Positions 56,373 through 64,000 of a stretch of DNA of 64,000 nt are shown here, piece after piece; positions within the stretch are counted from its first letter, which is position 1, and the number at the start of each line of letters is the position of its first letter. The stretch comes from Paenibacillus nuruki (GTDB lineage Bacteria > Bacillota > Bacilli > Paenibacillales > Paenibacillaceae). Below the pieces are notes generated by a model that was given only the letters and a program-made list of their open reading frames with translations, did no database searches and was not told the DNA's origin. Both the position numbers and the translations under genes were made by a program. The DNA lies in the NCBI RefSeq assembly GCF_001721045.1, contig NZ_MDER01000035.1, forward strand, positions 62,001 to 126,000, read 5' to 3'.

Positions 56373-57302
56373 TTAGTGCGTAGTACACTCACTTAAAAGA
56401 CCTTTTTCTTCTAAAACTTCAACTAATGTTGAACCCATTTCAGAAGGAGTAGGTGCTACTTTAATACCGCAAGATTCTAGCTTAGCAATTTTTTCAGCAG
56501 CAGTACCTTTACCACCGGAAATGATTGCGCCTGCATGTCCCATACGTTTGCCCGGAGGAGCTGTAGCGCCGCCGATAAAGCCTACTACAGGCTTCGTCAT
56601 ATTCGCTTCAATCCACTCTGCCGCTTCTTCTTCTGCTGTACCACCGATCTCACCAATCATAATGACTGCGCGAGTATTCGGATCTTCGTTAAACATTTTC
56701 AGAATATCAATAAATTCTGAACCTTTAACTGGATCTCCACCGATACCTACAGCAGATGATTGACCGATTCCACGAGTAGACAATTGATGAACAGCTTCAT
56801 ACGTTAATGTACCACTACGTGATACAACACCTACATAACCTGGCTTGTGAATATAACCTGGCATAATACCAATTTTACATTCGCCTGGTGTAATAACACC
56901 CGGGCAGTTAGGTCCGATTAAGACTGTTTTTTTGCCTTCTAGATAACGGGATACTTTAACCATATCCAACACTGGAATACCTTCTGTAATACAGATAACC
57001 AGATCTAGTTCAGCATCGATTGCTTCAAGAATAGAATCAGCTGCAAATGCAGGAGGTACATAGATAACACTTGCTGTAGCGCCTGTTTTTTCCTTAGCTT
57101 CTACAACCGTATTAAAGACTGGCAATTTAACTGTTTTGCCATCTTCCAGTGTAATCTCAACATCAGTTCCACCTTTACCAGGTGTTACGCCACCAACCAT
57201 TTGAGTACCGTAATCTAGCGCACCCTTAGTATGAAAGAGTCCTGTTGCCCCGGTAATACCCTGAGTGATGACTTTTGTATGCTTATCTACCAAAATACTC
57301 AT
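56373..57302 (-). CDS. sucD: Succinyl-CoA synthetase alpha subunit
   Basis: A 309-residue TCA-cycle subunit that binds CoA and carries the phospho-His intermediate in [16 protein letters not shown]. The CoA-binding N-terminus [20 protein letters not shown] and the [20 protein letters not shown] motif are intact. It lies 42 bp behind sucC. Confidence 0.98.
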   Translation of the reverse strand: MSILVDKHTKVITQGITGATGLFHTKGALDYGTQMVGGVTPGKGGTDVEITLEDGKTVKLPVFNTVVEAKEKTGATASVIYVPPAFAADSILEAIDAELDLVICITEGIPVLDMVKVSRYLEGKKTVLIGPNCPGVITPGECKIGIMPGYIHKPGYVGVVSRSGTLTYEAVHQLSTRGIGQSSAVGIGGDPVKGSEFIDILKMFNEDPNTRAVIMIGEIGGTAEEEAAEWIEANMTKPVVGFIGGATAPPGKRMGHAGAIISGGKGTAAEKIAKLESCGIKVAPTPSEMGSTLVEVLEEKGLLSECTTH

Positions 57303-57344
57303 TGTTTAGACACAGCTCCTATCACTTAATTTAGGTCCTGGATT

Positions 57345-58502
57345 TTATACGAGAGCTACGATCTTCTGTGCTCCGTCCGCCATAGAATCCGCGGCAACGA
57401 TGTTTAGCCCTGATTCGGCGAGAATTTGTTTACCTAAATCTACGTTCGTACCTTCAAGTCTTACAACTAAAGGACGATCCAGACCGATTTGTTTGGCAGC
57501 TTCAACTACGCCGTTAGCGATAACATCACAACGCATAATACCACCAAATATATTAATGAAAATACCTTTTACACTACTATCGGACAAAATAATTTTGAAT
57601 GCTTCTGTTACTTTCTCCGTTGTTGCACCGCCCCCTACGTCAAGGAAGTTAGCCGGTTCGCCGCCATAATATTTGATAATATCCATCGTAGCCATAGCCA
57701 GACCTGCACCATTAACCATGCAACCGATATTACCATCAAGAGCGATATAACTTAGATCGTATTTGGAAGCTTCAATTTCTTTTGCATCTTCTTCATCCAG
57801 ATCACGAAGTTCAAGAATATCAGGATGTCTAAAGATCGCATTCGAATCAAAATTCAATTTTGCATCCAAAGCAATAACTTCACCGTCACCAGTAACAACT
57901 AGCGGGTTGATTTCTGCGATAGAGCAATCTTTTTCGATAAAAGCAGTATACAATGCAGTCATAAATTTAGCTGCTTTGTTCACTTGTTTTGTCGGAATAT
58001 TGATTGCGTATGCTAGTTTACGAGCTTGGAACATTTGTAGACCAATAGCCGGGTCTACGGTTTCACGGAAAATCTTTTCAGGTGTTTTCTCAGCGACTTC
58101 TTCAATTTCAGTGCCGCCTTCTTCAGATGCCATGATCACGACTCTACCTGTAGCACGGTCGATAACAACACCTATGTAATATTCTTTTTGAATATCACAG
58201 CCTTCTTCGATTAGAAGTCGTTTAACTTCTTTTCCTTCAGGACCTGTCTGATGTGTTACAAGCACTTTACCCAAAATCTCTTGAGCATAAGTACGTACTT
58301 CGTCCAGACTTTTAGCTACTTTAACTCCGCCAGCTTTACCACGACCACCAGCATGAATTTGAGCTTTGACCACACACACTGGGCTGCCCAGTGATTGAGC
58401 TGCTTCTACAGCTTCTTCTACCGTGAAAGCAACTTTACCTTCCGGTACAACTACTCCGTACTGTTTAAGTACTTGTTTTCCCTGATATTCATGGATATTC
58501 AT
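57345..58502 (-). CDS. sucC: Succinyl-CoA synthetase beta subunit
   Basis: A 385-residue ATP-grasp subunit that binds nucleotide and magnesium. [51 protein letters not shown] and [19 protein letters not shown] are family hallmarks. A promoter with a cre-like element is about 70-95 bp upstream. Confidence 0.98.
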   Translation of the reverse strand: MNIHEYQGKQVLKQYGVVVPEGKVAFTVEEAVEAAQSLGSPVCVVKAQIHAGGRGKAGGVKVAKSLDEVRTYAQEILGKVLVTHQTGPEGKEVKRLLIEEGCDIQKEYYIGVVIDRATGRVVIMASEEGGTEIEEVAEKTPEKIFRETVDPAIGLQMFQARKLAYAINIPTKQVNKAAKFMTALYTAFIEKDCSIAEINPLVVTGDGEVIALDAKLNFDSNAIFRHPDILELRDLDEEDAKEIEASKYDLSYIALDGNIGCMVNGAGLAMATMDIIKYYGGEPANFLDVGGGATTEKVTEAFKIILSDSSVKGIFINIFGGIMRCDVIANGVVEAAKQIGLDRPLVVRLEGTNVDLGKQILAESGLNIVAADSMADGAQKIVALV

Positions 58503-58570
58503 TCAATAAATCCTCCTATCAACATGAATGCATTCCGGCAAGAGCCCCCGGCAAATCAATAACCTTCAAT

Positions 58571-58598
58571 ATTGTAACATGTTTTTAAAACGCTTTCC
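58571..58598 (-). promoter_or_regulatory. sucCD promoter with cre-like site
   Basis: The minus strand has an extended -10 TGTTACAAT (hexamer 58571-58576). Immediately upstream, over the spacer and -35 region, GGAAAGCGTTTTAA (58585-58598) differs from a cre consensus at two edge positions. CcpA repression of TCA genes is known in Bacillus; this site is inferred. Confidence 0.45.
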
Positions 58599-58687
58599 TT
58601 AAAAATTTCGCCAATTTACTCCATTTACTGGAAGTTATCTTGAGTAAGCTAGCTCTTACTTAATATATCATGTATACGCTATCAAAG

Positions 58688-58730
58688 TAAAAAAACAAAA
58701 GCCCTTTTACCAAAATTCGATAAAAGGGCT
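58688..58730 (-). terminator. Terminator after ohrR
   Basis: Arms AGCCCTTTTA/TAAAAGGGCT with a short loop are followed by TTTGTTTTTTT on the minus strand, ending ohrR transcription. Confidence 0.88.
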
Positions 58731-58779
58731 CTATTTCAACCGATACGGTGTTACACAAGATACCTGTATTTTGTATACA

Positions 58780-59262
58780 TTAAGACTTGTTATTCGCCAT
58801 TTCGATATTTGTTTGGTGTACATTATGAAGCAACTGTTTAAATTCGCCTAGCAATTCTTCGAGTTTCTTCGTATTCATACATGTTCCATCCATAACATCT
58901 TGTGGAATATTAACTGCTTGTTCCTGCAACTGCTGGCCTGCTTCAGTCAATGTAATATGCACTTTACGCTCGTCCTCTGTAGAACGTTTACGAATAATCA
59001 AGCCAGCGGCTTCTAAACGCTTAAGCAAAGGAGTCAATGTACCTGAATCCAAATACAAAGCATTTCCTAATTCTTTAACTGTACACTCTTGTTGCTCCCA
59101 TAACACGATCATTACGAGATATTGAGAATAAGTCACTCCCAAGCGATCCAATAGCGGTTGATACATTTTAGTCATTTCGCGAGAAGAAGCATAAATAGCA
59201 AAACAAAGTTGATTTTCAAGCTTTAACTGCGGATGTGGATACTCATTAGAATCTGTAGTCAT
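58780..59262 (-). CDS. ohrR: OhrR, MarR-family organic-hydroperoxide sensor
   Basis: A 160-residue winged-helix repressor. The N-terminal LENQLCFAIYASSREMTKMY carries the peroxidatic Cys at about residue 20, matching Cys15 of B. subtilis OhrR. The winged helix is at about 60-110 (TVKELGNALYLDSGTLTPLL and RSTEDERKVHITLT). Two more Cys occur (QQEC, GTCM), so a two-Cys mechanism is possible. It is divergent from ohr and presumably represses it and itself. Confidence 0.93.
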   Translation of the reverse strand: MTTDSNEYPHPQLKLENQLCFAIYASSREMTKMYQPLLDRLGVTYSQYLVMIVLWEQQECTVKELGNALYLDSGTLTPLLKRLEAAGLIIRKRSTEDERKVHITLTEAGQQLQEQAVNIPQDVMDGTCMNTKKLEELLGEFKQLLHNVHQTNIEMANNKS

Positions 59263-59374
59263 GCTATATCACCTACCTATAATTATTATAAAAGATATTT
59301 TTCTTTAACTAATATTTTACCCAAATACAAAAAAATGAACGACTAACAAGAGTGTGCGAAATCTACTTTATAGA

Positions 59375-59389
59375 TATGATTATATCATA
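59375..59389. promoter_or_regulatory. Palindrome in the ohrR-ohr divergent region
   Basis: TATGAT-TAT-ATCATA is flanked by two direct AAATCTACT repeats (about 59359 and 59390). It sits between the divergent genes and contains a minus-strand TGATATAAT that could be an ohrR -10. It is a candidate operator, although it does not match the usual OhrR box. Confidence 0.35.
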
Positions 59390-59495
59390 AAATCTACTGA
59401 TTTACATAAAGATAGCGAAAAATATTTTACTTTTCATATTAATTGTGTTAAATTTAATTTTGTAAAATAAATTATATAAAAAGGTGGAGTTATTC

Positions 59496-59924
59496 ATGTT
59501 AACTATCCAACAAAAAATGTATGAAACTACAGTAAAAGCAGTTGGAGGTCGTGCAGGTTATGTTGAATCTTCTAGCCCTGAACTTCGTTTAGATATTGCA
59601 ACACCAAAAGAAATGGGCGGCGCTGGCGGTGCTGGTACTAACCCTGAACAATTATTTGCAGCAGGATATTCTGCTTGTTTTGATAGTGCTCTAAATATGG
59701 TTGCTCGTATGCAAAAAATCAAACACGAAGGTACAGAAGTAAATGCTACTGTAAGCTTCGGTAAAGCTGAAGATGGCGGATTTGCGCTTGCTGTTAAAAT
59801 GGATGTTTTGGTTAAAGGTGTAGAGCGTGATGTAGCTATGAAGTTAGTAGAAGAAGCTCATAACGTATGTCCTTACTCTCGCGCAACACGTGGTAATATC
59901 GCTGTAGAACTAAACGTTATCTAA
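59496..59924 (+). CDS. ohr: Ohr, organic hydroperoxide resistance peroxidase
   Basis: A 142-residue thiol peroxidase of the OsmC/Ohr family that reduces lipid hydroperoxides. The two catalytic Cys are in AAGYSACFDSALNMVAR and AHNVCPYSRATRGN. The ATG at 59496 (MLTIQQKMYETTVKA) is six nt after AGGTGGAG; the reading four codons longer has no ribosome site. It is divergent from ohrR, its expected regulator. Confidence 0.96.
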   Translation: MLTIQQKMYETTVKAVGGRAGYVESSSPELRLDIATPKEMGGAGGAGTNPEQLFAAGYSACFDSALNMVARMQKIKHEGTEVNATVSFGKAEDGGFALAVKMDVLVKGVERDVAMKLVEEAHNVCPYSRATRGNIAVELNVI

Positions 59925-60020
59925 TATTAGATTGTCCAACTTGTACTTTATCCCTATAAACCCTTTCTAACTCTACCCCCTTAATATAGAGTTTAGAATA
60001 TCGATTTTGAGAATATTACA

Positions 60021-60051
60021 AAAGAAGCAGTCCCCTAACTGCTTCTTTTTT
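60021..60051 (+). terminator. Terminator after ohr
   Basis: Nine-bp arms AAGAAGCAG/CTGCTTCTT around a short loop are followed by TTTTC on the plus strand. Confidence 0.88.
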
Positions 60052-60080
60052 CTATGCAAATAAAACATTTTTGTTCTATT

Positions 60081-60110
60081 TTGATTTATTTTCAGAAAAT
60101 ATGATATTAT
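60081..60110 (+). promoter_or_regulatory. Promoter with a CodY-box-like palindrome in its spacer
   Basis: -35 TTGATT (60081-60086) and -10 TATTAT (60105-60110) are 18 bp apart. The spacer contains TATTTTCAGAAAATA (60087-60101), a perfect palindrome about a central C-A-G that matches 13 of 15 positions of the CodY box AATTTTCWGAAAATT. It would drive the lipoprotein gene with a leader of about 190 nt. Confidence 0.45.
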
Positions 60111-60201
60111 TACAAACATTCCAAAACGTTGCTATGACTGATATTTTCTAATTATGATTATGGATTCACGGTTCTTACAAAATGTAAGATTCGTGTCAAA
60201 A

Positions 60202-60230
60202 TCGACTGTTGTGTGTATGTATGTTATAGT
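60202..60230 (+). promoter_or_regulatory. Proximal promoter of the lipoprotein gene
   Basis: -35 TCGACT (60202-60207), a 17-bp spacer, and an extended -10 TGTTATAGT (hexamer 60225-60230), about 70 bp ahead of the start codon. Confidence 0.5.
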
Positions 60231-60307
60231 GAAAAACGTTATTTATTTTTCATATTCAAAAGATTCATCGCCTTACAGATGAACTTAACACACAGGAGGT
60301 CCAATTT

Positions 60308-60946
60308 ATGAAACTCAAAATCAGTACTTTTCTACTTGCACTCACCGTCGTAGCTGCGACCGCCGGCTGTTCTAATGGCAACACAGAAACACCAGCTAGC
60401 ACGACAACCCCAACAACAACTAATGAATCTACAGCCACTGATTCTACAGCAACAACAGATGAAGGTGCAGCTGTAACTGACAACGAAATGGCTACAACTG
60501 AAGACGCAACTACGACAGACCCTGCTACAGAAAGCACAGACAAAACAACTACAGATGCTACTACTGATAGCACTGCAACAGATGTTTCTGCTGAGAAAGT
60601 AGCAAGTGCCATCAAAGCGCAAAAGATCGATTTGATCTCTGCTCCAGATGAGCAAAACAGCTGGGTATTGAATGATGTAAAAGCTACTCGTTATGTAACA
60701 GATAAAGACTTGAATAAACAGGAAACTGTTTCTATTTATAGCTTCAAATCAGCTGACGATGCTAAAAAAGGGTTGGAAGATTTGAAAACTCAAACAAGCA
60801 AAACCCCTTACGATTTGCTTAACAAATCCACTTACACTAAAGGTAACGCTGTAGTGGTATATTGGTTTGAGCCTTCTTTAAACAAAGGTAGCAAAGAAAA
60901 AGGAATGTTAGACGCTAAACTTCAAAAAGCTGTAGATAGCTTGTAA
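60308..60946 (+). CDS. Lipoprotein with Thr-rich linker, unknown function
   Basis: A 212-residue predicted lipoprotein. A signal peptide of 20 residues ends in a lipobox (ATAGC, Cys at about 21). Residues 25-97 are low complexity, mostly Thr, Ala, Asp and Glu, probably a flexible wall-spanning linker. The C-terminal domain (about 98-212; SAEKVASAIKAQKIDLISAP, then YSFKSADDAKKGLEDL) is globular and not recognised. The ATG follows AGGAGG. It stands alone between terminators. Confidence 0.8.
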   Translation: MKLKISTFLLALTVVAATAGCSNGNTETPASTTTPTTTNESTATDSTATTDEGAAVTDNEMATTEDATTTDPATESTDKTTTDATTDSTATDVSAEKVASAIKAQKIDLISAPDEQNSWVLNDVKATRYVTDKDLNKQETVSIYSFKSADDAKKGLEDLKTQTSKTPYDLLNKSTYTKGNAVVVYWFEPSLNKGSKEKGMLDAKLQKAVDSL

Positions 60947-61045
60947 GTTAGATTCAGCTTCTTGAACCTAGTTCCTTTTGAGTATTTGATCCAAAATCTT
61001 TATTATACTGTTTAAAAACAGACTATAATATTAAATGAGCTAAAC

Positions 61046-61078
61046 AAAAAGAACCGTTTATAAAAAACGGTTCTTTTT
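61046..61078. terminator. Bidirectional terminator
   Basis: AAAAAGAACCGTT/AACGGTTCTTTTT encloses a 7-nt loop with T-runs on both strands. It ends the lipoprotein gene on the plus strand and the small membrane gene on the minus strand. Confidence 0.9.
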
Positions 61079-61143
61079 GCTGTATTTATTATTACCAGCA
61101 TTCTAAGAGTGCTCTGTTTTGCTGCTCACCATTATTTGGATAA

Positions 61144-61299
61144 TTACTCTCTTCCACCTGTAAAAGGATTGATCTCATACGTCAGATCTCGACCTGCTTT
61201 TTTTTCTTCATGCGCTATACGTTTACCAATCGCTATGTGATACCAAATTCCTGGGGCAGAAAGCAATACCATAAATAACAAATACCATACTATAACCAT
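61144..61299 (-). CDS. 51-residue membrane protein beside the molybdoenzyme
   Basis: A small gene of 51 codons starting MVIVWYLLFMVLLSAPGIWY. An AGGAG lies nine nt before the ATG at 61299. One membrane helix (residues 2-20) is followed by HIAIGKRIAHEEKKAGRDLT and a polar C-terminus. It begins 19 bp after the molybdoenzyme stop and the pair share a downstream terminator, so they are probably one operon. Possible anchor or partner; I do not recognise the family. Confidence 0.65.
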   Translation of the reverse strand: MVIVWYLLFMVLLSAPGIWYHIAIGKRIAHEEKKAGRDLTYEINPFTGGRE

Positions 61300-61318
61300 A
61301 TTTATCAGCTCCTAAATA

Positions 61319-61993
61319 TTAGTCAGCTTCACAATATTTCCATTCATCTTCTGGCATTTCATATTCGTCGGAAGAAAAACGTTGTTCTTGGAAAGGATCA
61401 GCTACATTATGAAAGCCATGATCTTCCCAGAATCCACGTCGGTCTTCTTTCATAAATTCAATACCACGCACCCATTTGGCACTTTTCCAAAAATAAAATT
61501 TCGGAACAACCATCCGTAATGGCCCACCATGCTTAGCAGTAATCGGTTGATCATCATAATTCCAAGCTAATAATACATCTTCGTCCATCAGATCTTTCAA
61601 AGCTACATTGGTTTCATAATCAGGATCTGCATGAATCATTACATATTTTGCTTCTGATTTGACTTTCAATACCTTCATTAGATCAGCAAATTTGACGCCT
61701 TCCCATGCTGTATCAAATTTAGACCAGCGAGTCACACAATGAATATCACTGACAGTACGAGTGACTGGTAACTTTTGCAAATCTTCAAATGTAAATAATT
61801 GCTCTTCTTCAACTTCGCCAAAAATACGCAAATTCCAAAAATTCATATCATATTCAGGTACACTACCTTCATGCAAAATCGGAAAACTTTCAGTAAGTGT
61901 CTGTCCCGGAGGTAAGCGACGTTGTAAATCTTGCTCTAATATAGGCGTTTGCGGAATTTTAGCGCCTTTTAGACGATCTGCTTTATTCTGCAT
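61319..61993 (-). CDS. Sulfite-oxidase-like molybdopterin oxidoreductase (YuiH type)
   Basis: A 224-residue protein of the sulfite oxidase/MsrP superfamily. The Cys of SDIHCVTRWSKFDTAWEGV is the expected molybdenum ligand, and GGPLRMVVPKFYFWKSAKWV with RGIEF is the cofactor-binding block. There is no twin-arginine or other signal peptide, so it is cytoplasmic, like B. subtilis YuiH. The substrate is unknown. I use the second of two adjacent ATGs, seven nt after AGGAGG (the first is four nt away). Confidence 0.88.
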   Translation of the reverse strand: MQNKADRLKGAKIPQTPILEQDLQRRLPPGQTLTESFPILHEGSVPEYDMNFWNLRIFGEVEEEQLFTFEDLQKLPVTRTVSDIHCVTRWSKFDTAWEGVKFADLMKVLKVKSEAKYVMIHADPDYETNVALKDLMDEDVLLAWNYDDQPITAKHGGPLRMVVPKFYFWKSAKWVRGIEFMKEDRRGFWEDHGFHNVADPFQEQRFSSDEYEMPEDEWKYCEAD

Positions 61994-61996
61994 CAT

Positions 61997-62178
61997 TGCC
62001 CCTCCTGTCTTTTTGTATTCATATTCTATATTTTAACATTAATTTTTGCGTATTTATAGCAATTCATCTGAGTACTGATTCAATAAAGTCTAGTATCCTT
62101 AGATCTATACTACAATCATGAACTCTTTATAAAAGACTTCAGTAACTATTCACTATCGCTTTAATCTTTGATGAAATC
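61997..62178. other. Intergenic region before the iteron origin
   Basis: AT-rich sequence upstream of the molybdoenzyme and the origin. I see no gene, and no promoter that I can support. Confidence 0.5.
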
Positions 62179-62257
62179 GGACATATATAGGGTGAATATT
62201 GAGTTATTGTCTATCTGTTACCTATATTGAGCAAAATCAGTACATATTTTGCTTTAC

Positions 62258-62317
62258 TATGGACAAAAATAGGGTCAATACTTGGGTTCCTATTTATTTG
62301 CCCTATTTTTGTCCATA
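62258..62317. promoter_or_regulatory. Inverted iteron pair
   Basis: TATGGACAAAAATAGGG (62258-62274) and CCCTATTTTTGTCCATA (62301-62317) form a perfect 17-bp inverted repeat with a 26-nt spacer. In Rep_3 plasmids such inverted iterons bind Rep dimers for autorepression or handcuffing; here that is inferred. Confidence 0.6.
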
Positions 62318-62378
62318 ATAAATAATACTTTTGATCAATGACCCTATTTTTGTCGCATTTCATTTCAAAATAACGCTA

Positions 62379-62395
62379 ATAATCACTGTGATTAT
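62379..62395. promoter_or_regulatory. Perfect palindrome within the iteron region
   Basis: ATAATCAC-T-GTGATTAT has 8-bp arms and lies between iterons 4 and 5. It does not resemble an iteron, so it may bind another protein. Confidence 0.5.
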
Positions 62396-62599
62396 GGCTG
62401 ATTGACACCCTAATTTTGTCCATAGTATACCCTACAATTGTCTATACTTCGTCCTATTTTTGTCGCACTTTACCCTAAAGTTGTCTATAGTTTGAACCTA
62501 AATCTGTCTGACTTCTGCCCTATTTCCGTCTACAAATGACCCTAAAACTGTCCATAATTCACCCTATTTTTGTCCGATATTAAGGCTGGCAAGCTAGGA

Positions 62600-62690
62600 T
62601 TATCAACAGATATCATCGACTCTAAACAAGTAAAATATTTAAAACAATAAAAACAAGATATGTAAAATAAGATAAACAACTCAAAGTAAG
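62600..62690 (+). other. DnaA-box-like site and AT-rich unwinding region of the iteron origin
   Basis: TTATCAACA (62600-62608) differs from a consensus DnaA box by one base. It is followed by about 60 bp that are almost pure A/T with runs such as TAAAATATTTAAAACAATAA, suited to strand opening. Position between iterons and rep fits an origin core. Confidence 0.65.
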
Positions 62691-62731
62691 ATATTGTGCT
62701 GCTTAAGCTACTTTTATCATAGATTATCTAT

Positions 62732-62755
62732 TATAATGAAGGAACGTCTTGGAGG
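62732..62755 (+). promoter_or_regulatory. -10 and ribosome site of rep
   Basis: A consensus -10 TATAAT (62732-62737) has no good -35. A GGAGG at 62751-62755 precedes the ATG by 11 nt. Confidence 0.5.
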
Positions 62756-62766
62756 TTATATAACAT

Positions 62767-63996
62767 ATGAAGAAAAATAATCTGGTTACAAAGTCTAATG
62801 ATCTTATTGAAATGCCTTTAAAAATGAGTGTAGTTGAACTACGCATTATTTATGTACTGATCAGCATCATTTCACCGGAAGATCAAGAATTTCAACGTTA
62901 CCGATTTAAGATTAGTGAATTTGCCAAATTAGCAGGTGTGAAAAATAAAAATATTTATGCACAAGTAAAAGAATACACACTAAATCTAATGTCCCATCCT
63001 TTTTACATAAATGAAAACTTACAAGTAAACTGGTTGGCATCTGCGGAATACTTTCCGAATGAGGGCATAATTGAAGTCGAATTTTCGCCCAAGTTAAAAC
63101 CTTATCTTCTTCAATTGAAGGAAAAATTCACTTCATTTCGTCTAAACGATATTCTAAAGCTTAAAAGTGCTTATTCTATGCGCATCTATGAGCTTTTAAA
63201 ACAATATGAGAAACTAGGTCAGCGTACTCTCAAAGTTCAACGTTTAAAAGAACTACTAGGTATCGAAGATCAATATCCCGTTTACTCCGACTTTAAAAAG
63301 CGTGTGATCACCAAAGCACAACAAGAAATCAACAAAAGTACAGATATCGAATTCAGTTATGTGGAACGTAAAAGCGGTCGTAAAGTAGATGAAATTGTAT
63401 TTACGATCAAAACAAAAGCCAAACAAAATGTCACGATTCTTCCAGCTACTGAAGCGGTATCCTCAGTACAAACCCATACAGCTCATCGTTTAAGCGATCG
63501 TTTGAAAAAAGAATTTGGATTAACGACGATAACGATCCAAACGATTTTAAAAGCGTACGAAAAAGACTATATCACTGAAATTCTAGATATCGTCAAAATC
63601 GATGTACTGAGTGGACGTGTACATGATATTCCAGCTTATACAGTCGCTGCGCTGAAAAATGATTATCGCAAAAAGAAAACGGAGCTTGATATGGAGCTAG
63701 AGCGCCAGCACACATTGAAATTAGAAAAAGAACAAAAATCGCAGTTACAACAACAATATTATGCGGCTGTTGCTGAAAAGTTGAATCAGTACATTATTGC
63801 TATGAGTGAAGAACAGCTAAATATAGAAGTTCAAGCGATGTTACATAGTGTAGCTGACAAAGATATCGAAATTATTATCACAGATGTTCGTGATCCACAA
63901 TTGATGTCTGGTGGTTACTTCAGACAATATCTCAATAAAAAATACTTTAGTGATTATACATTTGATGTATTTATGCTAGACATCACAAAAGCTTAA
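62767..63996 (+). CDS. Rep_3 family replication initiator (RepB/RepE-like)
   Basis: A 409-residue plasmid-type initiator (PF01051 family). Two winged helices are visible: WH1 at about 10-125 (MPLKMSVVELRIIYVLISII and YAQVKEYTLNLMSHPFYI) and WH2 at about 130-230 (LKSAYSMRIYELLKQYEKLG and QRLKELLGIEDQYPVYSDFK, FKKRVITKAQQEINKSTDIE). A C-terminal extension (235-409) is helical, with a charged coiled coil near 305-330. The gene is complete. It lies on the opposite strand to the neighbouring housekeeping genes and 190 bp after the last iteron. Confidence 0.93.
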   Translation: MKKNNLVTKSNDLIEMPLKMSVVELRIIYVLISIISPEDQEFQRYRFKISEFAKLAGVKNKNIYAQVKEYTLNLMSHPFYINENLQVNWLASAEYFPNEGIIEVEFSPKLKPYLLQLKEKFTSFRLNDILKLKSAYSMRIYELLKQYEKLGQRTLKVQRLKELLGIEDQYPVYSDFKKRVITKAQQEINKSTDIEFSYVERKSGRKVDEIVFTIKTKAKQNVTILPATEAVSSVQTHTAHRLSDRLKKEFGLTTITIQTILKAYEKDYITEILDIVKIDVLSGRVHDIPAYTVAALKNDYRKKKTELDMELERQHTLKLEKEQKSQLQQQYYAAVAEKLNQYIIAMSEEQLNIEVQAMLHSVADKDIEIIITDVRDPQLMSGGYFRQYLNKKYFSDYTFDVFMLDITKA

Positions 63997-64000
63997 AAAA

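Larger units (their letters stand above)
62179..62575 (+). repeat. Iteron array of 12 copies, consensus ACCCTATTTTTGTCC
   Basis: Copies on the plus strand start at 62300, 62341, 62407, 62429, 62451, 62472, 62495, 62517, 62539 and 62561. Two inverted copies lie at 62179-62193 and 62261-62275. The last eight direct copies are spaced 22, 22, 21, 23, 22, 22 and 22 bp, about two helical turns, so Rep would bind the same DNA face. The CCTA and GTC ends are the best conserved. An array next to a rep gene is the hallmark of iteron-regulated replicons. Confidence 0.92.

Noticed and set aside
59440-59480. Classical OhrR box upstream of ohr.
   Set aside because: The AT-rich stretch has partial matches (TTAAATTTAA) but no good TACAATT-AATTGTA element.
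62179-62575. CRISPR array.
   Set aside because: The repeats are 15 bp and degenerate with ~7-bp gaps, not long identical repeats with ~30-bp spacers; they are iterons.

Overview
This is a chromosomal segment of a low-GC Gram-positive bacterium, most likely a Paenibacillus-type member of the Paenibacillaceae (roughly 40% GC by eye). The reasons are a 1439-residue Gram-positive PolC, FliY/CheC/CheD-type chemotaxis, strong AGGAGG ribosome sites with frequent TTG and GTG starts, and gene order matching the Bacillus subtilis block from sucC to ylxQ. Almost everything from 1 to 59262 is on the minus strand, so the biological order runs from high to low coordinates.

Read in the direction of transcription: the accessory edge 59.3-64.0 kb (ohrR/ohr peroxide-response pair, a lipoprotein, a sulfite-oxidase-like molybdoenzyme with a 51-residue membrane protein, and a plasmid-type replication origin with its Rep_3 initiator); sucC-sucD; dprA-topA-trmFO-hslV-hslU; an AT-rich 838-bp gap; then one very long flagellar and chemotaxis operon from flgB (48350) to sigD (19379). 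That operon builds the rod, MS ring, C ring, export gate, hook tools, the CheY/CheA/CheW/CheB/CheC/CheD signalling system, and sigma-D. Behind sigD come four less characterised genes (FapA/DUF342, a His-rich protein, a SwrB-like protein, a YceG/MltG-like protein). The translation and envelope block rpsB-tsf-pyrH-frr-uppS-cdsA-dxr-rseP-proS-polC follows, and then rimP-nusA-rnpM-ylxQ, which is cut by the left edge.

The most unusual element is at 62.18-64.0 kb: 12 copies of a 15-bp iteron. Eight of them are in direct orientation at steps of 21-23 bp, and another pair forms a perfect 17-bp inverted repeat. A DnaA-box-like site, an AT-rich stretch and a Rep_3 family initiator gene follow. This is a complete iteron replication origin lying next to core housekeeping genes. 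Two genes that accompany this neighbourhood in B. subtilis, xerC/codV and codY, are absent here. Several 5' leaders (proS, polC, rimP, rpsB, trmFO) contain strong secondary structure without a recognised RNA family. The proS one, a long three-part hairpin directly behind an extended -10 promoter, is the best candidate for an undescribed RNA.

No tRNA, rRNA, CRISPR array or insertion sequence was recognised.
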